Source of the DNA: Tatlockia sp.
Lineage (GTDB): Bacteria > Pseudomonadota > Gammaproteobacteria > Legionellales > Legionellaceae
Assembly (NCBI GenBank): GCA_013697725.1
Contig: JACCWI010000030.1
Coordinates: 1-64,000 of the forward strand
Reading direction: 5' to 3'
Length of the DNA: 64,000 nt
Part shown: piece by piece, positions 17,475 through 26,341 of the stretch
How positions within the stretch are numbered: position 1 is the stretch's first letter
Layout: every line of letters starts with the position of its first letter
Made by a program: the position numbers and the translations under genes
Notes under the pieces: generated by a model
Database searches by the model: none
Told to the model about the DNA's origin: nothing
The model's input: only the letters and a program-made list of their open reading frames with translations

Positions 17475-18681
17475 TAACCATTCCTTCTAATAATTTAGCT
17501 GGCCTTTCGTAGTAACTATAAATCGGCATTAACAAAAAATAAGCAAAATAAACTAGGGTAAAAACCCGTGCTGCAATCAGTTTTAGAGGGGATAAATTAC
17601 TCAGTCCTAAATAGCCTAGTAGAATAAAACTGAATAAAAAACCAATAAGAGCGATACGTGAATATCTGCCTTTATATCGCATGGAACGTACAGAACTTCT
17701 ATCAAGCCAAGGCAAAAAAAATAAAATGAGGATTGCCAAGCTCATCGTCAACACTCCTGTTAATTTATCCGGGATAGCACGTAAAATGGCATAAAATGGA
17801 GCCAAATACCAAGCTGGTGCTATATGTTCAGGGGTTATTAATGGATTTGCGGGAATAAAATTACTAGGCTCAAGAAATAACCCGCCCATCTCCGGGATAA
17901 AAAATACCACTGCAAAAAATATAAACAAAAAAACCAGAATTCCGAAAAAATCTTTTACAGTGAAATAGGGATGAAATGGCAGACAACCTTGAGGCTTACC
18001 GTTTTTATCAAAATTTTTACCTAATTCAATGCCCTCAGGGTTGTTTGATCCGACCTTATGTAAACCAACAATATGTAAAAAAATCATTACAACAAAAAGA
18101 AAAGGTATGGCAACCACATGCAAAGCAAAAAAACGCTGCAAGGTAGCATTCGCTACTGAATAATCACCACGTAACCAAAGCACAAGGCTATCCCCCCAAT
18201 AGGGAATTACGGAAAACAATGAAGTAATAACTTGAGCGCCCCAATAAGACATTTGCCCCCAAGGGAGTAGATAACCAAAAAAAGCTTCTGCTATGAGTAG
18301 TAGGAAAAGAAACATACCAAACAACCAAACTAATTCCCTTGGTCGTTGATAGGAACCATATAAAATAGCCTTAAAGATATGAAAATAAATAATAATAAAA
18401 AAAGCTGATGCGCCGGTTGAATGCATATAGCGCATAAGCCAGCCATAGTTCACTTCACGCATCAGATATTCTATCGAATTAAAAGCCTGTGCAGAATTCG
18501 GCGTATAAAACATGGTTAACCACAAGCCGGTTATTAATTGAATAACCAGAACCACTAAAGCTAAAGAACCAAAAATATAGAGAAAATTAAGATTTTTAGG
18601 CACATAATATTCAGTCACATGTTTTTTCAAAGTACTTATTAAAGGAAAGCGCGCGTCTAACCAATTTACAATTCCTCTCAT
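17467..18681 (-). CDS. petB: Ubiquinol-cytochrome c reductase, cytochrome b
   Basis: A 404-residue polytopic membrane subunit holding both b haems and the two quinone sites. Recognisable segments include YGWLMRYMHSTGASAFF with a haem His, the FGYLLPWGQMSYWGAQVIT block, and FALHVVAIPFLFVVMIFLHIVGLH with the second pair of His. The Qo-site motif reads PAWY (in HIAPAWYLAPFYAILR) where the mitochondrial and alphaproteobacterial form is PEWY. Ribosome site AAGGA; it begins two bases after the Rieske stop. Confidence 0.96.
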   Translation of the reverse strand: MRGIVNWLDARFPLISTLKKHVTEYYVPKNLNFLYIFGSLALVVLVIQLITGLWLTMFYTPNSAQAFNSIEYLMREVNYGWLMRYMHSTGASAFFIIIYFHIFKAILYGSYQRPRELVWLFGMFLFLLLIAEAFFGYLLPWGQMSYWGAQVITSLFSVIPYWGDSLVLWLRGDYSVANATLQRFFALHVVAIPFLFVVMIFLHIVGLHKVGSNNPEGIELGKNFDKNGKPQGCLPFHPYFTVKDFFGILVFLFIFFAVVFFIPEMGGLFLEPSNFIPANPLITPEHIAPAWYLAPFYAILRAIPDKLTGVLTMSLAILILFFLPWLDRSSVRSMRYKGRYSRIALIGFLFSFILLGYLGLSNLSPLKLIAARVFTLVYFAYFLLMPIYSYYERPAKLLEGMVSE

Positions 18682-18683
18682 GG

Positions 18684-19310
18684 CTATCCTTCTTGCTCGT
18701 CTTGACCAATGACAATGACCTTCTCAGATTTAAAATAGTAGGGGGGCACTTCTAAATTGATGGGTGCAGGAACACCTTTTAAAACACGTCCCGCCAAATC
18801 AAAGGTTGAACCATGACAGGGACAATAAAACCCTCCCGGCCATTGTGCTCCTAAATCCTTACTCTCTGCCGTATATTTTGGTACACAGCCTAAATGCGTG
18901 CAAATTCCAATCAAAACCAAATATTCGGGATTTATCGAGCGATAGATATTTTTTGCATAAACTGGCTGCTGCTCAACCTGAGAATTTGGATCGCGTAATT
19001 GCGCATTATGGCCCTTAAGTTGAGTAAGCATTTCTGGCGTACGACGAATGATCCAGATTGGTTTACCGCGCCATTCAACAGTTAGCTGTTGTCCTGGCTC
19101 AATCTTTGTTAAATCCACTTGAATAGGCAAGCCAGCAGCCTGAGCACTCGAACTAGGTAACCATGAGGAGATAAAAGGTTTCATGGCACAAACCAGGCCA
19201 ATGCCACCTAAGACGCTAGAGCTTGCTATTAAAAAACGACGTCTTCGCTCATCAATAAGCTCGCCATTGGAATTAACATCGGATTTTTTGTCATTATTGA
19301 TTACTGTCAT
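18684..19310 (-). CDS. petA: Ubiquinol-cytochrome c reductase, Rieske iron-sulfur subunit
   Basis: From the ATG at 19310 (GGAAA seven bases upstream) the protein has 208 residues; an in-frame start at 19379 adds 23 atypical residues. The N-terminus has a twin-arginine-type signal anchor (DERRRRFLIASSSVLGGIG). The [2Fe-2S] ligands are in CTHLGCVP and FYCPCHGSTFD, followed by GPAP-like GVPAPINLEVPPY. It oxidises quinol at the Qo site of cytochrome b. First gene of petABC. Confidence 0.95.
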   Translation of the reverse strand: MTVINNDKKSDVNSNGELIDERRRRFLIASSSVLGGIGLVCAMKPFISSWLPSSSAQAAGLPIQVDLTKIEPGQQLTVEWRGKPIWIIRRTPEMLTQLKGHNAQLRDPNSQVEQQPVYAKNIYRSINPEYLVLIGICTHLGCVPKYTAESKDLGAQWPGGFYCPCHGSTFDLAGRVLKGVPAPINLEVPPYYFKSEKVIVIGQDEQEG

Positions 19311-19477
19311 ATCAAGTTTCCAAATTTTTCTTGAAAAGCTAGAGAGGCTTTTGAAACAGCTATATAGCGGTTTAAGCAAAGAATCAGAGTAGTAAATAGT
19401 TCTCGCGCTGGCTCATTAGGGCTAAGATCTGCTAAGAATGCTGAAATTAACCATCTAAAAAATTTTAGAATACATAA

Positions 19478-19504
19478 ACAAAAACCCCGCTAAAAGCAGG
19501 GCTT
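19478..19504 (-). terminator. Rho-independent terminator of rplM-rpsI
   Basis: The minus strand carries AAGCCCTGC-TTTTA-GCGGGGTTT followed by further T residues: a nine-base-pair stem with G-T wobbles and a T run, about 60 bases beyond the rpsI stop. Confidence 0.85.
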
Positions 19505-19563
19505 AATAAACACCAATAATGATAACCTTGCAAGAGAGAAATATTTGTCTTGCAACGATAAAA

Positions 19564-19995
19564 TTAACGTTTAGAGTATTGAGTTGCACGTCGAGCTTTA
19601 TGTAGACCGACTTTTTTCCGTTCAACACGACGTGAGTCACGAGTTAACAAACCACGTGAACGTAATTTCCGTCGATATGAATCTGGATTTGGTTCTGCAT
19701 CTTCTGCGATACCTTGCTCATCATAGGCAACAAGAGCACGAGCTATGCCTAAACGCACTGCCCCTGCTTGGCCTGAGATACCACCGCCCACAACAGTTGC
19801 GAAAACATCGAATTTACCGATCATTTCTACTGTTTCCAGAGGCTGGCGGACAACCATGCAAGACGTTTCACGACCAAAATAAGTTTCTAAGACGCGATTG
19901 TTTACTACAATATTGCCTTTGCCAGGTCGTAAAAAAACTCTAGCTGATGAACTTTTTCTTCGTCCAGTGCCATAGTATTGCTGTTTTTCAGCCAT
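19564..19995 (-). CDS. rpsI: 30S ribosomal protein S9
   Basis: A 143-residue basic protein with the S9 signature ([38 protein letters not shown]) and the invariant C-terminal [11 protein letters not shown] tail that reaches the P-site tRNA. GAGGAAT precedes the ATG. It follows rplM by five bases, the universal L13-S9 pair, and ends at a strong terminator. Confidence 0.98.
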   Translation of the reverse strand: MAEKQQYYGTGRRKSSSARVFLRPGKGNIVVNNRVLETYFGRETSCMVVRQPLETVEMIGKFDVFATVVGGGISGQAGAVRLGIARALVAYDEQGIAEDAEPNPDSYRRKLRSRGLLTRDSRRVERKKVGLHKARRATQYSKR

Positions 19996-20000
19996 AATGC

Positions 20001-20435
20001 TTATTCCTCAATCTCTAGTTGCTTTGGTTGCTGAGCAGTATGTGGATGCTCATTACCAGCATACACTTTTAACTTGCGAAACATTTCTCGACCTAATATG
20101 TTTTTAGGGAGCATGCCTTTAACTGCAAGCTCAATAATACGTATAGGATTTTTTTGTTGCAATTTATCAAAAGAAATTGACTTAATACCACCTGGATGAC
20201 CCGTGTGATGATAGTACATCTTTTCTTTAAATTTTCGGCCTGTTACAGCTACCTTTTCAGCATTGATTACAACGATGTAATCACCGGTATCAACGTGAGG
20301 GGTGTACTCAGCCTTATGTTTGCCGCGTAAACGACGGGCAATCTCTGTAGCAACACGACCTAATATTTGGTCGCTAGCATCGATCACACACCAGTCACGC
20401 TTGACTTCGTGTGTCTTAGCGCTAAATGTCTTCAT
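20001..20435 (-). CDS. rplM: 50S ribosomal protein L13
   Basis: A 144-residue protein starting at the ATG at 20435, preceded by GGAG; a longer reading from 20477 lacks support. L13 features: [58 protein letters not shown] and [19 protein letters not shown]. It is an early 50S assembly protein binding 23S rRNA. First gene of the rplM-rpsI operon. Confidence 0.98.
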   Translation of the reverse strand: MKTFSAKTHEVKRDWCVIDASDQILGRVATEIARRLRGKHKAEYTPHVDTGDYIVVINAEKVAVTGRKFKEKMYYHHTGHPGGIKSISFDKLQQKNPIRIIELAVKGMLPKNILGREMFRKLKVYAGNEHPHTAQQPKQLEIEE

Positions 20436-20486
20436 TAAATTAACTCCGTACAGCCATATTGGTAATCTTTCAATCATGGACGGGCG

Positions 20487-20515
20487 ATTTTAACCAAAAC
20501 CACAAGAACCTACAA
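20487..20515 (-). promoter_or_regulatory. Sigma70-type promoter of rplM-rpsI
   Basis: On the minus strand TTGTAG (515-510) and TAAAAT (492-487) are separated by exactly 17 bases, 52 bases before the rplM ATG. It is the best promoter match between the upstream ferredoxin gene and rplM. Confidence 0.55.
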
Positions 20516-20559
20516 GTAAAATTTGCAGGGACTTTGAGGGATTGGGTGAAAGATTACGA

Positions 20560-20874
20560 TTAATCGGTGATTTCTAAACGATTTACACGTTTGCCAGCTA
20601 TTAAATGACTATCAATAATTTCATCAATATCATCGAAACTTGCATAATTGTACCACAAACCTTCGGGATAAATCACGATACAAGGCCCTAAACTGCATCG
20701 GCCTAAACATCCTGATTTAGAAATTCTAATTTTACCTGGACCGTATAAATCTCTCTCTAGTAGCTTCGCTTTCATATAATCGAAAAACTGCTCGCCCCCA
20801 ACGTTTGCACAACATTGTTTGCCAGCAGCCTTTTGATTAACACATAAAAATACATGCTTGGTATAATGACTCAA
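20560..20874 (-). CDS. Thioredoxin-like [2Fe-2S] ferredoxin domain protein
   Basis: A protein of about 104 residues with the cysteine arrangement of thioredoxin-fold [2Fe-2S] ferredoxins: CVNQKAAGKQCC near the N-terminus and SGCLGRCSLGPCIVIYPEG in the middle. Small stand-alone members of this family are common in gammaproteobacteria; the redox partner is unknown. The start is uncertain. A TTG at 20874 gives the typical SHYTKHVFLCVNQ beginning and lies just after the ihfA stop, whereas a TTG at 20898 would overlap ihfA by 20 bases. Both follow AAGGGAT. Confidence 0.82.
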   Translation of the reverse strand: MSHYTKHVFLCVNQKAAGKQCCANVGGEQFFDYMKAKLLERDLYGPGKIRISKSGCLGRCSLGPCIVIYPEGLWYNYASFDDIDEIIDSHLIAGKRVNRLEITD

Positions 20875-20878
20875 AACT

Positions 20879-21172
20879 TTAATTATCCCTTTTTTCAATC
20901 TTGGTTTTTAATTTAAGCCCAGGTTTAAATGTAACCACGCGACGAGCTACAACAGGAATTTCTTCACCCGTTTTAGGATTACGTCCTGGTCTTTGGGGCT
21001 TATCACGCAAAGTAAAATTGCCAAAACCGGACAATTTTATAGATTTTCCATTTTCCAAGGCATTTCTTAGGGTTTCATAAAACTGCTCGACCATTTCTTT
21101 AGCATCAGGCTTAGAAAGTTCAAGCTCACTACATAAAGTTTCCGCAATCATTGCTTTACTTAGTGCATTCAC
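20879..21172 (-). CDS. ihfA: Integration host factor subunit alpha
   Basis: A 97-residue HU/IHF-family DNA-bending protein. [33 protein letters not shown] and the beta-arm signature [12 protein letters not shown] followed by [10 protein letters not shown] identify the alpha subunit, as does its position directly after pheT. Translation starts at a GTG at 21172, two bases after the pheT stop, with AGGGA overlapping the end of pheT. IHF is a global architectural regulator and in Legionella also affects growth-phase and virulence genes. Confidence 0.97.
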   Translation of the reverse strand: MNALSKAMIAETLCSELELSKPDAKEMVEQFYETLRNALENGKSIKLSGFGNFTLRDKPQRPGRNPKTGEEIPVVARRVVTFKPGLKLKTKIEKRDN

Positions 21173-21174
21173 GA

Positions 21175-23553
21175 TTAGTCCCTCAATATAATAGAAAATT
21201 CTTCGTTTAGTTTTATGATTATAGCACTAATTACAGTATTGATCTCGCTATCCACCATGGTCCTATTATCATCTTGCAAAGTTAAGGTAATTGCGAGACT
21301 TTTTTTCCCCTTAGGAATAGAATCCCCTGTATAGACATCAAAAACGTCAAAAGCCTTAAGCCAATCAGAGTTAACCACTTCACGAACAGCCTTTTCAATT
21401 TGAGCAGCATTAAGCTTATCGTCAACTAATAATGATAAATCACGTTGGATTTGAGGAAATTTGGAAATCTGCTGGTAACGAACCGCTTGAGTATTGATCA
21501 GAGAGGCCAGCCGCAATTCAAAAAGAATTACCTCCTCCTGCAAATCCAGCGCATCAGCAATTCGTGGATGTAAAACGCCGCACCAACCCACTGCATGCCC
21601 ATTAATTTGAATCTCGGCTGATTTTCCTGGATGAAGAGCAGAGTGTACAGCAGCTACAAATTGAACATCGCTACTCTTTAATGCTTGAAAAAGAGCTTCA
21701 AGATCACCTTTTAAATCATAAAAGTCGAATTTACCAGCATTTTCACTCCAGTTTAAAATGCCCTTCTCACCTGTTATCAAGCCAGCTAAACATTGATGTT
21801 CTTGTAGTAGGCCACTTTGCAAGTCAAAAATTACTCCGGTTTCGAAAAATTTAACTGCTGTCTGTTGACGATGAATATTATAAATCATCGATGCAATTAA
21901 ACCAGGCCACATACCAACCCGCATTTGCGACAATTCAGAAGAAATAGGATTTAATAATTGCATGCTTTCTTTATCAGGGTAAAGTTCTTGCTGTAATTCC
22001 GGGTCTACAAAGCTATAACTAATAGTTTCCTGATAACCTCTGGCTGTAAATAAATCAGCAACCTGCATTGTTAAACTTTCAAGAGGATTTATTTTGCCTG
22101 CCTGCACCGCGGCAATCATTGGCTCACCAGAGATATTATCGTAGCCAAAAAGCCGAAGGATTTCTTCAATTAAGTCTGCTTCAAGCCGAATATCGAAACG
22201 ATAAGTCGGGACATCTACCAACCATAATTTATCTTTACTATCAACCATCATCCCCAAATTTTGGAGCATTAACTTCATTTCATCTTCAGCAATGCTAATC
22301 CCTGTTAATTGCTTAACTTTTAGAGGATTAAATAGGACTCGCTTCTTCTCAGGAATGAAGGCAGGCTCTAAAACAAGTGATATAGGACCCGCTTTCCCAC
22401 CTACAATTTTTAACAATAATTCCGTGGCTCGCTCAAGCGCTATAAGATGCAAGGATGGATCAACCCCTCTTTCGTAGCGTTGTGAGGAATCACTATTTAA
22501 GCCAAAAGCTCTGGCAACACCGGTAATAGTGAAGGGATTAAAAAATGCGCTTTCAAGGAAAATATTTTCAGTTTTTTCACAAACAGAGCTTGGCTCTCCG
22601 CCCATCACCCCAGCAATGGCCAGAGGATTTTCTTCATCTGCTATAACAAGCACTTTACTATTTAACTCAATTTGCTGCCCATCCAATAGATCTATAGTTT
22701 CCCCCATTTGACTAAAGCGAACTGTTAGGTCACCTTTTATGGTTTCCAAGTCAAAAGCATGCAGAGGTTGACCTAATTCAAGCATTACATAATTACAAAC
22801 ATCAACAACAGGGTGAATAGTGCGTAGACCTGCTCTTCGTAGCCGCTCAGAAATTAACAAGGGTGTTCGTGCTTGAGCATTAATTCCCTGGATTATTCTC
22901 CCACTATAAATAGGACAGGCTTCCGGCGCTTTTAAATGGATCGTAAGAGAGGTATCGATAGTGGCTGGAATGCGAGGTTGAGATGATGGCTTTAAAGGTA
23001 ATTTAGTTAAGGCTGATAATTCACGAGCAACGCCTAAAACGCTGAAGCAGTCTGCTCGATTTGGGGTCAAATCAATATCTAACACATGATCATTAAGAGC
23101 TAAATAATCACGCAGGTCCATTCCTAGCGGCGCATCATCTTCTAACTCCATGATGCCATCTGACATATCGGTCAAGCCTAATTCCGTTGCGGAACAGAGC
23201 ATACCTTGGGAAAGTTCACCACGCAAAGTAGATTGTTTAATAGTTAGGCCATGAGGCAGACTGGCACCTATTTGCGCAAAGGCTACTTTTAAGCCAGGTC
23301 GAACATTTGAAGCACCACAGACTACCTTTAAGGGTACAGCCTTACCGGTATTAACCATACACAATGTTAATTTATCCGCTTGCGGATGTGGCAAAGTTTT
23401 CACCACCTGAGCCACAATAACCTGATCAAAGGCACCAGCCACGGGATTTACCGCATCAACTTCTAAACCAGCCATAGTCAAGCGAGCAGCTAATTGTTGC
23501 TCATCTAAAGTAGGGTTAATCCATTCTCGCAACCATAATTCACTTAGTTTCAT
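21175..23553 (-). CDS. pheT: Phenylalanyl-tRNA synthetase beta subunit
   Basis: A 792-residue subunit of the alpha2-beta2 enzyme. In order: N-terminal B1 core, EMAP-type tRNA-binding domain (about 40-150, [18 protein letters not shown]), B3/B4 editing region (about 210-390), B5 domain (about 405-475), the inactive synthetase-like core, and the C-terminal anticodon-binding FDX-ACB fold (about 697-792, [20 protein letters not shown]). Length matches the bacterial norm. pheS lies 115 bases upstream and ihfA directly downstream. Confidence 0.98.
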   Translation of the reverse strand: MKLSELWLREWINPTLDEQQLAARLTMAGLEVDAVNPVAGAFDQVIVAQVVKTLPHPQADKLTLCMVNTGKAVPLKVVCGASNVRPGLKVAFAQIGASLPHGLTIKQSTLRGELSQGMLCSATELGLTDMSDGIMELEDDAPLGMDLRDYLALNDHVLDIDLTPNRADCFSVLGVARELSALTKLPLKPSSQPRIPATIDTSLTIHLKAPEACPIYSGRIIQGINAQARTPLLISERLRRAGLRTIHPVVDVCNYVMLELGQPLHAFDLETIKGDLTVRFSQMGETIDLLDGQQIELNSKVLVIADEENPLAIAGVMGGEPSSVCEKTENIFLESAFFNPFTITGVARAFGLNSDSSQRYERGVDPSLHLIALERATELLLKIVGGKAGPISLVLEPAFIPEKKRVLFNPLKVKQLTGISIAEDEMKLMLQNLGMMVDSKDKLWLVDVPTYRFDIRLEADLIEEILRLFGYDNISGEPMIAAVQAGKINPLESLTMQVADLFTARGYQETISYSFVDPELQQELYPDKESMQLLNPISSELSQMRVGMWPGLIASMIYNIHRQQTAVKFFETGVIFDLQSGLLQEHQCLAGLITGEKGILNWSENAGKFDFYDLKGDLEALFQALKSSDVQFVAAVHSALHPGKSAEIQINGHAVGWCGVLHPRIADALDLQEEVILFELRLASLINTQAVRYQQISKFPQIQRDLSLLVDDKLNAAQIEKAVREVVNSDWLKAFDVFDVYTGDSIPKGKKSLAITLTLQDDNRTMVDSEINTVISAIIIKLNEEFSIILRD

Positions 23554-23668
23554 CTTAAATACCCGCTTAATTTAAGTTATCTGACCAATTTTGTTATTTA
23601 TTGGAGAGAAACTTAAACCTAAAATATTTCATCTCTGGAGCAACAAATATCCGCATTTTAAGTTAAAC

Positions 23669-24682
23669 CTAAAATTGCCTTAAAAATGTCAAGTCATTCT
23701 CAAACATCATACGCAAATCGTCTATACCAAAATAAAGCATTGCAAGCCTATCTATCCCCATACCAAATGCCCAACCTTGGTATTCTTCCGGTGAAATATT
23801 AACTGCCGATAAAACATTAGGATGGACCATCCCACAGCCAAGAACCTCAAGCCACCCCGTGAATTTACAAGAGCGACAGCCTGCTCCAGAACACTGAGTG
23901 CATTCGATATCCACTTCAGCAGATGGCTCTGTAAAAGGGAAATAAGAAGGTCTAAAACGTAGGGCCAATTCCCTGCCAAAAAAATGGGCAAAGAAATCTT
24001 GTAACAAACCTTTTAAATTTGCTAGTGTGGCCTGTTTATCTATCAATAAACCCTCAACCTGGTGAAACATGGGAGTATGAGTAAGGTCAGAATCACAGCG
24101 ATACACACGGCCGGGTGCTATTAAACGTAGAGGGGGCTGTCGTTGTTCCATGGTACGAATTTGTACTGGGGAAGTATGAGTTCGCAGTAATCGTCCATCA
24201 CCAAAATAAAAGGTATCATGCATGGCACGAGCAGGGTGATGCCCGGGAATGTTTAGCGCTTCGAAATTGTAAAATTCTGTTTCAATCTCAGGGCCTTCGA
24301 TAATATCAAAACCAAGACGACTAAAATAATCATTAACCTGTTGTTTAACTTGGGTCACAGGATGTAACGAGCCAATTTTGCGGCTGCGGCCTGGTAAGGT
24401 TACATCAACTGATTCATTAGCCAATTTCTGCTGTAAATGCAGCTCTTTTAACTGCAGCATTTTGTTTTCTATTAAAACAGAAAGATCTCGTTTAACCTGA
24501 TTTACCAGTTGGCCCACTTTAGGCCTCTCTTCTGCGGATAAGCCTGATAAACCTTTAAGGATTTCGGTTAACTGGCCTTTTTTACCAAGATAATCGACTC
24601 GAATCGCTTCCAAAGTAGCAACATTTTGAGCCTTAGCAATAACATCGCCTGCTAATTGCTGTAAAAGAGTAAGATCTTGCAT
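23669..24682 (-). CDS. pheS: Phenylalanyl-tRNA synthetase alpha subunit
   Basis: The 337-residue catalytic subunit that charges tRNA-Phe. A coiled-coil N-terminus (about 1-90) for tRNA binding precedes the class II core: motif 2 [13 protein letters not shown] and motif 3 [13 protein letters not shown], with the Phe pocket region [17 protein letters not shown] and a Cys-rich insertion ([13 protein letters not shown]). AGGTT precedes the ATG. Its upstream region holds a terminator-like hairpin. Confidence 0.98.
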   Translation of the reverse strand: MQDLTLLQQLAGDVIAKAQNVATLEAIRVDYLGKKGQLTEILKGLSGLSAEERPKVGQLVNQVKRDLSVLIENKMLQLKELHLQQKLANESVDVTLPGRSRKIGSLHPVTQVKQQVNDYFSRLGFDIIEGPEIETEFYNFEALNIPGHHPARAMHDTFYFGDGRLLRTHTSPVQIRTMEQRQPPLRLIAPGRVYRCDSDLTHTPMFHQVEGLLIDKQATLANLKGLLQDFFAHFFGRELALRFRPSYFPFTEPSAEVDIECTQCSGAGCRSCKFTGWLEVLGCGMVHPNVLSAVNISPEEYQGWAFGMGIDRLAMLYFGIDDLRMMFENDLTFLRQF

Positions 24683-25019
24683 GATTAAAACCTACATGTA
24701 AAAAAGAGGTTCAGTCTTGAGACTTAACCTTTCTACTAAGCTGCAGCAGACCATGATTTCTGCGCTAGGTTACTAATACTTTGGTACTCAAAATAAAGGC
24801 ATGAGCACTAAGCTTAGCGAAAGGTAACAGCCTTAAAAACATTAAACAAAAGGATTAATAAATCAAAATCTGATTTGATTCTTAAATTACAGAGTAAACC
24901 TTTCCCTTCATCCTTTAGTTTAATGCTCTTGCATTCAATAGCATTAATTAAATTCCAAAGCTCTAACTTGGAATTTCTTATCCCATGCAAAACATGGGAC
25001 AAAGAAATTACAAATGGCT
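24683..25019 (-). promoter_or_regulatory. 337-base pheST leader region
   Basis: No protein of convincing length lies between rplT and pheS. Transcribed on the minus strand it holds several small stem-loops (CCCATG/CATGGG, TTCCAA/TTGGAA, AATGCT/AGCATT, AAATCA/TGATTT) and ends in a terminator hairpin 17 bases before the pheS ATG. A 25-codon frame (24842-24765) ends with its stop codon overlapping AACCT, a sequence that can pair with the 5' arm of the terminator. It has only three Phe codons and no good ribosome site, so calling it a leader peptide is speculative. Confidence 0.4.
24700..24729 (-). terminator. Terminator hairpin upstream of pheS (candidate attenuator)
   Basis: The minus strand reads GGTTAAGTC-TCAA-GACTGAACC then TCTTTTTT: a nine-position stem with one mismatch and a T run, ending 17 bases before the pheS start. 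Its first arm (AGGTT, 730-726) can alternatively pair with AACCT at 771-767, giving mutually exclusive structures as in attenuation. Confidence 0.7.
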
Positions 25020-25376
25020 TTATGCAAGCGCTGCTTTTGCTTGTTCTGCTACTGCAGCAAAAGCAATCTTATCAAAGACCGCCATATCAGCAAGGACCTT
25101 ACGATCGAGTTCAATATTGGCTTTTTTCAAACCATCAATTAATCGACTGTAAGACATGCCACATTCACGAGCCTGGGCATTAATACGAATAATCCAAAGC
25201 GCTCGAAATTGTCGTTTTTTCTGACGTCGGTCACGATATGCATACTGGCCTGCTTTTATAACAGCCTGCTTAGCCACACGATAGGTCCGGCTTCGGGCAC
25301 CATAATAACCTTTGGCTTGATCTAAAATTTTCTTATGACGGGCTTTAGCCGTCACACCACGTTTAACTCTTGGCAT
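25020..25376 (-). CDS. rplT: 50S ribosomal protein L20
   Basis: A 118-residue very basic protein with the L20 hallmark segments [36 protein letters not shown] and [16 protein letters not shown]. It is an early 50S assembly protein and, in other gammaproteobacteria, the repressor of its own operon by binding mRNA upstream of rpmI. It follows rpmI by 15 bases with GGGAGGAAT as ribosome site. Confidence 0.98.
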   Translation of the reverse strand: MPRVKRGVTAKARHKKILDQAKGYYGARSRTYRVAKQAVIKAGQYAYRDRRQKKRQFRALWIIRINAQARECGMSYSRLIDGLKKANIELDRKVLADMAVFDKIAFAAVAEQAKAALA

Positions 25377-25391
25377 TGTTCATTCCTCCCC

Positions 25392-25592
25392 TTAACTACC
25401 GTGCAACATACGTGAAGCCAATTTCGCATCACAGGGCTTCAAAGTACCTGAAGCAACCCGCAAGCGACGCTTCTGCTTGGTTGACTTTTTGGTGAGGATA
25501 TGATTTCTATAAGCGCCACGACGCTTGATAGCACCACTTGCTGTCTTTCGAAAGCGCTTTGCAGCACCTCGATGTGACTTTAACTTAGGCAT
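25392..25592 (-). CDS. rpmI: 50S ribosomal protein L35
   Basis: A 66-residue basic protein ([35 protein letters not shown]), the typical L35 length and sequence. GGAGTAATT precedes the ATG. It sits in the infC-rpmI-rplT cluster; the 192-base spacer to infC is unusually long for this operon and holds a strong hairpin. Confidence 0.97.
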   Translation of the reverse strand: MPKLKSHRGAAKRFRKTASGAIKRRGAYRNHILTKKSTKQKRRLRVASGTLKPCDAKLASRMLHGS

Positions 25593-25694
25593 AATTACTC
25601 CGCATTTGTTCTGCTAATATTAAAAAATGTAGCGTTGTTTATTAACTTATTTAAATTAGTGCTAATTGAAATTATATTCTGCTAAATTTTTACT

Positions 25695-25733
25695 TTGTAA
25701 TTTATCTAACTTAAAAAAGTTTAGAAATTACAA
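25695..25733 (-). repeat. Long hairpin in the infC-rpmI spacer
   Basis: TTGTAATTT-TCTAACTT on one side pairs with AAGTTTAGA-AATTACAA on the other with only small bulges, giving a 16- to 17-base-pair stem around a short A-rich loop. It is transcribed about 100 bases before rpmI. It could be an L20 autoregulatory element, a processing site or a partial terminator. Confidence 0.5.
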
Positions 25734-25784
25734 AATTAGCTAGAAATATCAAGTAAAACTAAAAAAAGCCAAGATATTCAACAA

Positions 25785-26321
25785 CTACTTAGTTTTCTTC
25801 GGCGACAAAACCATCAATAACTGTCGACCTTCACGTTTAGCATGCTGTTCTATGACTGCAAACTCAGCAGTATCACCCTGCAAACGTTCCATAATCTTCA
25901 TACCCAGATCTTGATGAGCCATTTCTCTACCGCGAAAACGCAGCGTGATTTTGACTTTGTCGCCATTTGTTAGGAAACGGATCAGGTTGCGTAGCTTGAC
26001 CTGATAATCCCCATCTTCCGTCGTAGGACGGAATTTCAACTCTTTGACCTGAATTTGCTTTTGCTTTTTCTTTGCTTCAGCTTGTTTTTTACTCAGTTCA
26101 AAAAGAAATTTACCATAATCCATTATGCGGCATACCGGAGGCCTGGCTGTTGGCGATATTTCCACCAAATCAAACCCGCCCTCTTCGGCTGAACGCAGAG
26201 CTTCGCGGGTTGATACAATTCCCATCTGATTGCCTTCAGCATCAATTAAGCGTACTTCAAGTACATTGATCTGATCGTTAATCCGTGCGCGATCGCTGTC
26301 ACGCTTATTTGGTGCATTAAT
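25785..26321 (-). CDS. infC: Translation initiation factor IF-3 (ATT start codon)
   Basis: IF-3 keeps 30S subunits free and checks start-codon pairing. The N-domain ([22 protein letters not shown]), linker, and C-domain ([39 protein letters not shown]) are intact. The start is most likely the ATT at 26321: GGAGGA lies six bases upstream and the resulting N-terminus is short, as in other IF-3 proteins (178 residues). An in-frame TTG at 26339 lies upstream of that ribosome site and is unlikely. Non-canonical AUU starts are the known basis of IF-3 autoregulation. The gene begins 20 bases after thrS. Confidence 0.96.
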   Translation of the reverse strand: MNAPNKRDSDRARINDQINVLEVRLIDAEGNQMGIVSTREALRSAEEGGFDLVEISPTARPPVCRIMDYGKFLFELSKKQAEAKKKQKQIQVKELKFRPTTEDGDYQVKLRNLIRFLTNGDKVKITLRFRGREMAHQDLGMKIMERLQGDTAEFAVIEQHAKREGRQLLMVLSPKKTK

Positions 26322-26341
26322 AGTAAGTCCTCCAGACAAGT

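Noticed and set aside
19584..19943. 119-codon plus-strand frame opposite rpsI
   Set aside because: It is the antisense of a certain ribosomal protein gene and has an atypical composition.
21166..21168. ATG as the ihfA start
   Set aside because: It is out of frame and meets a stop within three codons; the GTG at 21172 gives the full IHF alpha N-terminus.
24814..25002. 62-codon minus-strand frame in the pheST leader as a gene
   Set aside because: It begins with TTG inside a hairpin, lacks a ribosome site and is built of low-complexity Leu/Lys codons; treated as leader RNA instead.
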